From positions 124,001 to 188,000 of the forward strand of contig NZ_FNHL01000001.1 of assembly GCF_900103715.1 (NCBI RefSeq): 64,000 nt of DNA, written 5' to 3'. Every line of letters begins with the position of its first letter. Position 1 is the stretch's first letter. This stretch comes from Halogranum gelatinilyticum (GTDB lineage: Archaea; Halobacteriota; Halobacteria; Halobacteriales; Haloferacaceae). Made by a program: the position numbers and the translations under genes. This document shows, piece after piece, positions 9,461 through 16,911 of this stretch. The notes below the pieces were generated by a model. It was given only the letters and a program-made list of their open reading frames with translations, had not been told where the DNA came from and made no database searches.

Positions 9461-10591
9461 TCAGTCCACGGACTCGGCGTCGAACGCGTCGAGTTCCTCG
9501 ACCTCCGGCCGTTCGCCGTCCTCGACGTCCAGCCCGTCGGTAATCCGGTCGATGCTCTCCAGGTCGAGCAGTTCGCGCGTCTCTTCGTCGAAGCCCTTGG
9601 ATTCGAGACCGGCACTCTCCTGCACGTCGCTCCCGCTCAGATGTTTGCCGTAGCGGCCGACGAGCGAGGTGAGTTCTTGGGGCAACACGAACGTCGTCGA
9701 CTCGCCCTGGCCGATCTTCTCCAGGGTCTCCATCCCCTTGTCGATGACCGCGCGCTCGCCCATCGACTGGGCGGCTTTGGCGCGAAGCACCGTCGAGATG
9801 GCGTCACCCTGTGCTTCGAGGATCTGCGCCTGTTTCTCACCCTGTGCGCGGATGATGTTCGACTGCTTGGCCCCCTGGGCCTCCTCGACGGCCGAGCGGC
9901 GTTCGCCCTGCGCTTCGAGAATCATCGCGCGGCGACGACGTTCGGCGGAGGTCTGCTGCTCCATCGCGTCCTCGACGCCCGCGCTGGGTTTGACCTCCCG
10001 CACCTCGACCGATTCGACGCGGACGCCCCACGGGTCGGTCGGGCCGTCCAACTGCTCGTGGATGCGGCTGTTGATCTCCGTGCGGCGGCTGAGGGTCTCG
10101 TCGAGTTCCATGTTGCCGATGACGGCCCGGAGCGTCGTCTGTGCGAGATAGGAGACGGCGTTCTTGTAGTCCTCGACTTCGAGGAAGGCCTTCTTCGCGT
10201 CCATCACCTTGACGTAGACGACGGCGTCGGCGGTGACCGGCGAGTTGTCCTCGGTGATGGCCTCCTGTTGGGGGACGTTCAGCGTCTGGGTCCGCATGTC
10301 GAACGCGTAGGTGCGGGAGACGAACGGCGGGATGATGGTGATGCCCGGTTCGAGGACGCGGCGGTACTCGCCGAAGATCGTCAGGACACGCTTCTCGTAA
10401 GCTTGGACGATCTCGACCGCGCTGACGACGGTCGCGACCAGGAGGATGAGGAGGAGGAGACCGACGACCGTGGCGGGCGGGAGGAAGGCCAGGGCGACCA
10501 GGCCGACGAATACCAGCCCCACGGTGAGGGCGGTCAGGGTCGGAAACTCGCCCGCGGTCATGCGGCCGAGTTGGCGGAAGACGCTCGTCAT
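9461..10591 (-). CDS. SPFH/Band 7 (stomatin-prohibitin) membrane protein
   Basis: A 376-residue protein with two N-terminal hydrophobic segments (about residues 20-65), then a Band 7 domain (YEKRVLTIFGEYRRVLEPGI, VPQQEAITEDNSPVTADAVV) and an Ala/Glu/Gln-rich coiled coil (AMILEAQGERRSAVEEAQG). The end is an acidic haloarchaeal tail. Such proteins oligomerise in the membrane and scaffold proteases or microdomains. No NfeD-type partner is adjacent. It converges with the frameshifted gene to its left, leaving only 5 nt between them. Confidence 0.9.
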   Translation of the reverse strand: MTSVFRQLGRMTAGEFPTLTALTVGLVFVGLVALAFLPPATVVGLLLLILLVATVVSAVEIVQAYEKRVLTIFGEYRRVLEPGITIIPPFVSRTYAFDMRTQTLNVPQQEAITEDNSPVTADAVVYVKVMDAKKAFLEVEDYKNAVSYLAQTTLRAVIGNMELDETLSRRTEINSRIHEQLDGPTDPWGVRVESVEVREVKPSAGVEDAMEQQTSAERRRRAMILEAQGERRSAVEEAQGAKQSNIIRAQGEKQAQILEAQGDAISTVLRAKAAQSMGERAVIDKGMETLEKIGQGESTTFVLPQELTSLVGRYGKHLSGSDVQESAGLESKGFDEETRELLDLESIDRITDGLDVEDGERPEVEELDAFDAESVD

Positions 10592-10711
10592 GACAGCCCC
10601 TTCTCGTCGGTGGGTGTTACGTTTTTCTCCGTTGACACTCGTCGGCCGTTCGTGACAAGCCTACGACACGGGGCCATCGGGCTTTTGTCCGTCGGCCGTG
10701 ACATTCCAGAT

Positions 10712-10897
10712 ATGCGTGCAAAAGTCGACGTCGAGGACCTCTTGAAGATCGTCCTCGTCCTGGTCATCGTCTGGTTCGCCCTCGAAATCGTCGGCGGCGT
10801 CCTCGGACTGCTCGGGGATCTGCTCGGCCCGCTGCGGCCGTTGCTCGGCATCCTCATCATCGGTCTCATCGTGCTGTGGTTCTTCGACCGCATCTGA
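10712..10897 (+). CDS. Small haloarchaeal membrane protein (DUF7554-like)
   Basis: A 61-residue ORF that begins with a short charged stretch (MRAKVDVEDLLK) and is then almost entirely hydrophobic, with Leu/Gly-rich segments and a final FFDRI. One or two membrane spans are likely. I recall similar 60-residue proteins annotated DUF7554 in haloarchaea, from memory only. It is divergent from the SPFH gene, 120 nt away, and could share its control region. Confidence 0.7.
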   Translation: MRAKVDVEDLLKIVLVLVIVWFALEIVGGVLGLLGDLLGPLRPLLGILIIGLIVLWFFDRI

Positions 10898-10947
10898 GAT
10901 TGAGACGGAACGCGAACGCTTTCTCCTCGGCGAACGGATAGTCCGAG

Positions 10948-11796
10948 ATGTCCTCTAGACGCACGTTCCTCCGACAGCTCGGCGGTGCTGTCGCCCTCGG
11001 TACGCTCGCGACGACCGCTGGCTGTACGGTTCCGCCGTGGATTCAGGCGGGTGCCTCCGGCAGCGGCTTCGAAACCCGCGAGACTGCACTCTCCCGCGAC
11101 ACGTTCGACGACTACGTCGCTCGCATGGCCGACCGCTACGGCGACGGCGGCGTGTGGGGACTCGGCGACGAACCCGACGACGCCGACACGACGTTCGTCG
11201 GCGCGTGGACGAGACAGCTGACGACCGGCGACGGCCACGACGACGGTACCGGCACGCTGATTCTCGCCGACTTCGCCGTCGTCTGTCACCGCCTCGGACC
11301 GCGAGACGACGCGGACGGCCAGCGTCACCGGTACTGGCTGTGGGCCGCGGCCGCGCCGACCGCGTCGCCGACGGCCGACATCCCGTTCGGTCGTCGCTCC
11401 GTCACGCCCGAACTCCGGACGCTCGGTGTCGGCGTCGCGTTCAGCGACGACAGCATCCGCGCCACCAGCCCCGACCGCCCGGTGACGACGCCGGGCGTGG
11501 TCGACCTCGCGGCCGTCTCGTCCGGCAGCGACGGCCTCGTCGGACGGTTCCCGCTCGCGACCGGGACGGTCCAGCCGGAGGCGTCCGTGACGTGGGACGG
11601 AGATGATGGGGAGACGGACACCGAGGGAGACGACGCGGGGACAGACACTGACGGCTACGCCGTCGAGTGGACGGGCCGTCACCGCGGCAGTCAGTCGCTC
11701 AACGCAGTCTGTCTCACGGTTCGCCCCGCCGACGCCGACCCGGAGACCGTCTCGTTCACGATGGGGAGCCGGCTCGCGGCGGTCGGCTATCTCTGA
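10948..11796 (+). CDS. Tat-exported lipoprotein, unknown function
   Basis: A 282-residue protein with a Tat leader: twin arginine in SSRRTFLRQL, a hydrophobic segment, then a lipobox TTAGC with Cys27 as the likely lipidated residue. The mature part is acidic, with conserved-looking Trp/Tyr motifs (YWLWAAAAP) and an Asp/Glu/Thr-rich segment near residues 215-235. I recognise no catalytic motif. It probably sits on the outer face of the membrane. Unknown function. Confidence 0.75.
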   Translation: MSSRRTFLRQLGGAVALGTLATTAGCTVPPWIQAGASGSGFETRETALSRDTFDDYVARMADRYGDGGVWGLGDEPDDADTTFVGAWTRQLTTGDGHDDGTGTLILADFAVVCHRLGPRDDADGQRHRYWLWAAAAPTASPTADIPFGRRSVTPELRTLGVGVAFSDDSIRATSPDRPVTTPGVVDLAAVSSGSDGLVGRFPLATGTVQPEASVTWDGDDGETDTEGDDAGTDTDGYAVEWTGRHRGSQSLNAVCLTVRPADADPETVSFTMGSRLAAVGYL

Positions 11797-11847
11797 GTCG
11801 ACTGGCGACACCGACAGCTACAAACTGTCGCTCCGGCACCTTCGTCC

Positions 11848-12366
11848 GTGTACAGTCTGAACGTCCCCGTTCCGGGTGCGGTCCAGCGACTCGCCGCGGA
11901 GCTGCATCCGCGGCTCACGGCGTTCGAGACGGTCCGCGAGCGGTACACGCTCGTCGTCAAACGGCTCGGCGACGCCGGTGAACCAACCGCCGCGACCGCG
12001 CTGCCCAGACTCCGCGAACAGCTCCGCGGCCCGCTCGCGGACGTGGCTCCCTTCGACGCCCGAATCACGGGCATCGACTACTTCGAGCGGCCGACCCGCG
12101 GGACCGGCCCGGTCGTCTACCTCGCCGTCGACAGCCCCGCCCTCGCCGCGCTCCACGAGCGGTTGTGCAACGAGTTCGACCCCATCGACGGGCTGGAGGG
12201 CGAGGACTACGTGCCGCACGTGACGCTCGCCCGCGGCGGCTCCGTCGCCGACGCGGAGGCGTTGGCCGCGCTCGACGTCGAGGAGACCACGTGGACCGTC
12301 CGAAAACTGGACCTCTGGACGACCGAATTCAGAGAGTCGGCGGCGACGATTCGCCTCTCGGGCTGA
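11848..12366 (+). CDS. 2'-5' RNA ligase/2H phosphoesterase-like protein
   Basis: A 172-residue protein starting at GTG 11848. The second half contains PHVTLARGG, a good HxT motif of the 2H phosphoesterase (LigT/CPDase) fold. The corresponding first motif is RYTLVVKRL, where His would be expected, so only one of the two catalytic histidines is evident. The family acts on 2',3'-cyclic or 2'-5' linked nucleotides, but activity here is uncertain given the missing His. It converges on the P450 gene with a 3-nt gap. Confidence 0.65.
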   Translation: MYSLNVPVPGAVQRLAAELHPRLTAFETVRERYTLVVKRLGDAGEPTAATALPRLREQLRGPLADVAPFDARITGIDYFERPTRGTGPVVYLAVDSPALAALHERLCNEFDPIDGLEGEDYVPHVTLARGGSVADAEALAALDVEETTWTVRKLDLWTTEFRESAATIRLSG

Positions 12367-12369
12367 GGA

Positions 12370-13722
12370 TTACTGCCGCGACTGCAGCCGCATCCCCATC
12401 GGCTCGCGGGGATGCATCGTCAGGGAGCCGCGCAGCGAGAACGGCTCGTCGCGGAGGTAGTCGAGTTCGAACTCCTGGACCACCGAGGCGACGATGAGTT
12501 TCGCCTCCAGCATCGAGAACTGCTTGCCGATGCAGTGGCGGGGACCGCCGCCGAACGGGAAGTAGGCGAACCGCGGCCGCTCCTTCCGTCGCTCGGGCAG
12601 CCAGCGGTCGGGGTCGAACTTCTCCGGCTCCGTGTACCACCGTTCGGACCGGTGGACGACCCACTGCGGGAGCATGACGCCCGACCCCTCGGGGACGCGG
12701 TAGCCGCCGAGGCGGACGTCGACCTTCGGCTCGCGGAACATCGTGTAGACCGGCGGATAGAGCCGCATCGTCTCCTGGAGCACGCGGTCGGTGTATTCGA
12801 GTTTCCGAGCGTCGGCGGCCGTCGGAGACTTACCACCCAGGACCTCGTCGACCTCCTGTTGGATGCGCGCCTCGGCGTCGGGATGCTGTGAGAGGAGATA
12901 CCAGAAGTACGTCAGTGTCAGCGCGGTCGTGTCGTGGCCCGCGAGCAGCATCGTCATCATCTCGTCGCGGAGCTGTTTGTCGGTCTGCTCGCCGCGGTCC
13001 TGTGCGCGGAGGAGAATCGAGAGCAGGTCCATCGGCTCACCGTCGTCCCGGTCAGTGTGGTCGTACTCCGTCCCGCGACGCTCTTCGACGATGTCGTCGA
13101 TGATGCCCTCGATGGTCGCAATCGCGCCCTTGTAGTCGCGGTTCTCCCGCGTCGGTGCCCAGTCGGGGACGATGACGCGCATCGGGTTCGGCTCGAAGCG
13201 CGCGCCGAGGGGTTCGAGGTTCTCTTGGACCACTTTGATACGCTCTTCGTCGAGCGAGGAGCCGAGCATCGCGTCGACGATAATCTCGACGGTGAGCCGC
13301 GCCATCTCCAGCTGGATGTCGACGACGTCGCCCGCCTGCCAGTCGGCGAGCATCCCTTCGGTCTTTGCGGTCATCATCTCGCCGAGTGTCGAGATACGGG
13401 CGGGGTTGAACGCGGGTTGGGCGAGCTGTCGCTGCTTGCGCCACTCCGCGCCGTCGCTGAGGAGCAGCCCGTTGCCGAGCAGGTCGCCCATCGCCTCGTC
13501 CTGGAAGGAGGGCTTGCTGAACTTCGCGTCCTCGGTCACCAACACCTGCTCGATGTCGTCGGGGTTGGTGAGCATGTAGACGGGCATCGGCCCGAGGTCG
13601 AAGTGGACCACGTCGCCGTAGGCGTCCGCACAGGCCGTCATGAACGAGAAGGGGTCCTTGGAATACTGGTTGCTGTTCCCGAAGACGGGGACACCCTTCG
13701 GTCCAGGGGGCTGGATACTCAT
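12370..13722 (-). CDS. Cytochrome P450
   Basis: A 450-residue haem-thiolate monooxygenase. Visible motifs are the I-helix AGHDTTALTLTYFWYLL, the K-helix ETMR, and the haem loop FGGGPRHCIGKQFSMLEAKL, with Cys397 as the axial ligand. It starts with MSIQPPGPKGVPVFGN, the Pro-rich hinge expected at a P450 N-terminus. An in-frame extension to 13974 is rejected because it looks non-coding and overlaps the next gene. There is no membrane anchor, so it is soluble. No ferredoxin or reductase gene is adjacent, so its redox partner is elsewhere. The substrate is unknown; haloarchaeal P450s of the CYP174 type are the closest that come to mind. Confidence 0.93.
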   Translation of the reverse strand: MSIQPPGPKGVPVFGNSNQYSKDPFSFMTACADAYGDVVHFDLGPMPVYMLTNPDDIEQVLVTEDAKFSKPSFQDEAMGDLLGNGLLLSDGAEWRKQRQLAQPAFNPARISTLGEMMTAKTEGMLADWQAGDVVDIQLEMARLTVEIIVDAMLGSSLDEERIKVVQENLEPLGARFEPNPMRVIVPDWAPTRENRDYKGAIATIEGIIDDIVEERRGTEYDHTDRDDGEPMDLLSILLRAQDRGEQTDKQLRDEMMTMLLAGHDTTALTLTYFWYLLSQHPDAEARIQQEVDEVLGGKSPTAADARKLEYTDRVLQETMRLYPPVYTMFREPKVDVRLGGYRVPEGSGVMLPQWVVHRSERWYTEPEKFDPDRWLPERRKERPRFAYFPFGGGPRHCIGKQFSMLEAKLIVASVVQEFELDYLRDEPFSLRGSLTMHPREPMGMRLQSRQ

Positions 13723-13807
13723 CGACTGTTTGTTGGGCCGCACGACAATGAATGGCTCGTCTGCAGACGTCGTTGCTGGATTCACGCTCACAACGGGTTC
13801 GCCCGGC

Positions 13808-15988
13808 TCACGCACCGCGTACCAAGACGACGTTGCCCGGGACGTCGTGTACGACCCGTTCGGTGACGGTCCCGAAGGGGATTCGAGCCCCCTCGGCTCG
13901 TCCCGAGACGCCGACACAGACGGTGTCGAACTGGCGACTTGCTTCGACGACTGCCCGCCCGACGTCGTCGGCAACGACGACCTGAACGTCGTACTCGCTG
14001 GGGTCGAGTCCCGCCGCCTCGGCGGCGTCGACGACGATAGACCGTCCTCGTTCTTCGGCGTCCGACTCGTCCGTCCCTCGGGACGGTTGGACGTTCAGTA
14101 GGGTCGGGACCGTCCCGTCGACGGCCGCGAACTCGACCGCTTGGTGTGCGACGACCGGCGCGTTGTGGCCCGGGGCGATGAGTGCCACCGGCGTCCCGAC
14201 GGTCTCGCGTCTGAGGTCGACGAGCGAGACGTCACAGCGGGCGTTCCGGACGACCGAGTCGCCCGTCGCGCCGAAGACGTGGCCGTCGCGGTCGAGCGTT
14301 CCGTCCCAGCCGAGGACGACCTCGTCGGCTGCCTCCTCTTCGAGGACGTCGAGTATCGCCTCGCCGACGTCGGGAGCGACCACCGCCCTCGTTCGGAGGG
14401 TGACGTCCATCTGGGCAGCGATGTCGTGGGCGTTTTCGAGCAGGTCACGCTGGTGCTTGGCGCGGTCGGCCTCGACGTTCTGGTACGGTGAGGGGTTGGC
14501 TGGTGTGACGTTGACCGCGACGAGTTCGGGCGTCCCACGGTCCGCGTTGGCGTGCGCGCTGGCCGCCGCCAGACGGAGGAGTCCGTGCTGTGTCGCCGGA
14601 TTCGAAACCGGGACGACCACGCGGAACGGCTCAGCCGGCGTCCCGCGAATCGCCTCGCCGAGGAGCCCTTCGCTCACGACCCGCCCCCGGGTGTAGGTCG
14701 CGTACCAGACGACGCCGAAGGCGACGATGCCCGACCCGATGACGATGACGACGGTCGCCATCTGTGAGACGACGACGAGCGACAGCACCACACCCAGTAT
14801 CGGGACGGCCGGGTAGAGCGGCCGTGGAAGGGCGAACGAAGGGTCGTAGCCGTCCGGGTCTGCCCGCCGGAAGACGACGAGCGAGACGTGGACGAGCGAG
14901 TAGGCGACGAGGAAGCTGAAGCTCGCCGCCTCTGCGAGCAGTGCGATGATCGTCTCCACTTCGAGGCCGGCGAGGATCAGCAGTGTCGTCACGCCGCCGG
15001 TGGCGGCGATCGCTCGGTGGGGCGTGTAGAACCGGGGGTGGCTCACGTTGAACCAGTCGGTCACGACGCCGTCTCTCCCCATAGCGTAGATGACTCGCGA
15101 GGCTGCGAGTATCGAGGAGTTCGAGCTCGATATCGCCGCGATGATGGCGGCGAAGACGATGGCGACCACCCCCGCTGGACCCAGGTAGACGACGGCTACG
15201 TCCGAAACCGGGATGGGCGAGTCGCCGAGCGACTCGAAGGGAATCACCCCCGTACTGACGAGCATGACGAGGACGTAGAGTATCGTCACCAGCACCACCG
15301 AGAGGATCATCGACAGCGGGATGGTTCGACTGGGGTTCTTGATCTCGCCCGCGACGGTGGCGATGATCTCGAAGCCGAGAAAGGAGATGAAGACGATACC
15401 GGTCGTGGCGACGACACCGCCGGCTCCGAAGGGGGCGAACGGTTCGAGGTTTCCGGGGTCGATGAAGAACACGCCGACGGCGACGAAGACGAGGATGATG
15501 GCGGTCTCGACACCGATGGTGACGTTCTGGAAGGCACTCGACTCCTCGGTACCGTAGTAGTTGACCCCGAGGAGGAGGACCAACCCGACGAGCCCCAGAC
15601 CGACGACGAAGAGTCGCCCGTCGAGGAACGGAATCGGTTCGACGAGATACTGCCCGAAGCCGATCATGTAGAACGCACTCGCGAACATGAGTCCCGTCCA
15701 CATGCCCCAGCCGACGACCGACCCGAAGAGCCCGCCGAGGGCGCGGTTGACGTAGTGGTAGCTCCCACCGGCGATGGGCATTCCTGTCGCCAACTCGGAG
15801 AGCGACAGTGCCGCGAGCAGCGCGACAAAGCCGGCGATGGCGTAGGAGAGCGCGCTCGCGGGGCCGGCGGTTTCGGCGGCGATGCCCGGGAGGATGAATA
15901 TCCCCGCACCGATCATCGTCCCGCCGCCGAGCGTCATCGCCTCGACGAAGCCCAGCGTCCGTTCGAGTTCACCGCCCTCGAGGCTCAT
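13808..15988 (-). CDS. APC amino acid permease fused to C-terminal UspA-type domains
   Basis: A 726-residue protein. Residues about 1-430 form a typical APC superfamily permease: GGGTMIGAGIFILPG near the start is the unwound helix 1 substrate-site motif, followed by about 11-12 hydrophobic segments. Residues about 440-726 hold two UspA-like domains (FRVVVPVSNPATQ beginning the first; VALIAPGHNAPVV beginning the second), probably cytosolic nucleotide-binding sensors that could regulate transport. A free UspA gene lies 31 nt upstream in the same orientation, so the pair is probably cotranscribed. The substrate is an amino acid or amine by family; which one is not visible. Confidence 0.88.
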   Translation of the reverse strand: MSLEGGELERTLGFVEAMTLGGGTMIGAGIFILPGIAAETAGPASALSYAIAGFVALLAALSLSELATGMPIAGGSYHYVNRALGGLFGSVVGWGMWTGLMFASAFYMIGFGQYLVEPIPFLDGRLFVVGLGLVGLVLLLGVNYYGTEESSAFQNVTIGVETAIILVFVAVGVFFIDPGNLEPFAPFGAGGVVATTGIVFISFLGFEIIATVAGEIKNPSRTIPLSMILSVVLVTILYVLVMLVSTGVIPFESLGDSPIPVSDVAVVYLGPAGVVAIVFAAIIAAISSSNSSILAASRVIYAMGRDGVVTDWFNVSHPRFYTPHRAIAATGGVTTLLILAGLEVETIIALLAEAASFSFLVAYSLVHVSLVVFRRADPDGYDPSFALPRPLYPAVPILGVVLSLVVVSQMATVVIVIGSGIVAFGVVWYATYTRGRVVSEGLLGEAIRGTPAEPFRVVVPVSNPATQHGLLRLAAASAHANADRGTPELVAVNVTPANPSPYQNVEADRAKHQRDLLENAHDIAAQMDVTLRTRAVVAPDVGEAILDVLEEEAADEVVLGWDGTLDRDGHVFGATGDSVVRNARCDVSLVDLRRETVGTPVALIAPGHNAPVVAHQAVEFAAVDGTVPTLLNVQPSRGTDESDAEERGRSIVVDAAEAAGLDPSEYDVQVVVADDVGRAVVEASRQFDTVCVGVSGRAEGARIPFGTVTERVVHDVPGNVVLVRGA

Positions 15989-16019
15989 CTGTCTCTGCTC
16001 CGTCTCGTGGCGTGTGGGT

Positions 16020-16730
16020 TCATTCGACGTCCCTCACGATGAGCGCCGGTGGTTCGAGCGCGTCGACGATCCCCGAGAGGACGTCTCCGATGATGCGCTC
16101 GCGGAGCGAAGGCTCGCTCTCGCCGAGGACGACGAGGTCGTACTGCACGCCAAGTTCGACGATGTCGGTCTGTGGGTCGCCGCCCTCTGCGAGCCGCCAG
16201 TCGACCCGGTCGCGGTCGACCCCGTACTCGACCAGCCGGTCGACAGCACCCATGAGGAGGAGTTCTCCCTGACTCGGGTCGGCGTCTTCCGCGACCGAGT
16301 GGAACAGGGTGGCAGTCTCGTCGCCCGCCAGCAGCAGGTCGGCGACGACGGCGAGGATTCGGTCGAGGTTCACGTCCCCGCGGAGCGGGACGAGGATGCG
16401 GTCGACGTCCGTCGAACGGCCGGCCGCCAGCACCGCGTCGCAGTCGTACTCCTCGGCGACGCGGTCGATGGTGGCCTCACGGTCGTGTGTAAAGACGAGT
16501 ACCTCGGATAGACCGCCGTGGTCGTCGGCGATGGCGTCCAGGCGGTCTGCGGCCTCGGAGCCGTGCTGGTCTCTGACCAGTGCCGGTTCGGCCTGGTCCG
16601 GCACCGGAAAGTAGCCGAGGAGGACCACCTCGACGGCACCGAGGTGGTCGAGGACGTCGAGGGCGGGCGGTTCCGCCTCCGAGATATCGACCGGGACGAG
16701 GATTGTCAAATTTTCGATACTGACCGTCAT
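16020..16730 (-). CDS. UspA domain protein
   Basis: A 236-residue protein beginning MTVSIENLTILVPVDISE, a UspA-type first strand. The C-terminal half (DLVVLGESEPSLRERIIGDV) has the ligand-loop region, although the usual G-x2-G-x9-G-S/T motif is degraded, so nucleotide binding is uncertain. I chose the ATG at 16730 over one at 16751 because the recognisable strand begins directly after it. It lies immediately upstream of the APC-Usp fusion gene and may regulate it. The 181 nt between it and the helicase gene hold nothing I can assign. Confidence 0.8.
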   Translation of the reverse strand: MTVSIENLTILVPVDISEAEPPALDVLDHLGAVEVVLLGYFPVPDQAEPALVRDQHGSEAADRLDAIADDHGGLSEVLVFTHDREATIDRVAEEYDCDAVLAAGRSTDVDRILVPLRGDVNLDRILAVVADLLLAGDETATLFHSVAEDADPSQGELLLMGAVDRLVEYGVDRDRVDWRLAEGGDPQTDIVELGVQYDLVVLGESEPSLRERIIGDVLSGIVDALEPPALIVRDVE

Positions 16731-16911
16731 GGCTCCACTATTCCCGCCCAAATCGCTTCAATCCTTCGCGGGGTTGCATCCCCGACGAGGCTCGCTCGTA
16801 GTCCAGAACGTGGCGGTTCGGCCGTCGCACGGGATTCGGCCATCAGCCTCGCCGAAGTGTCGCTGTGTCTCCCGGGAGTAACGAAGTCACACGCCGAATC
16901 GAACGACGCCG

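Noticed and set aside
13722-13974. 84-residue N-terminal extension of the P450
   Set aside because: It overlaps the APC-Usp gene, its composition is not P450-like, and MSIQPPGPKG is a typical start.
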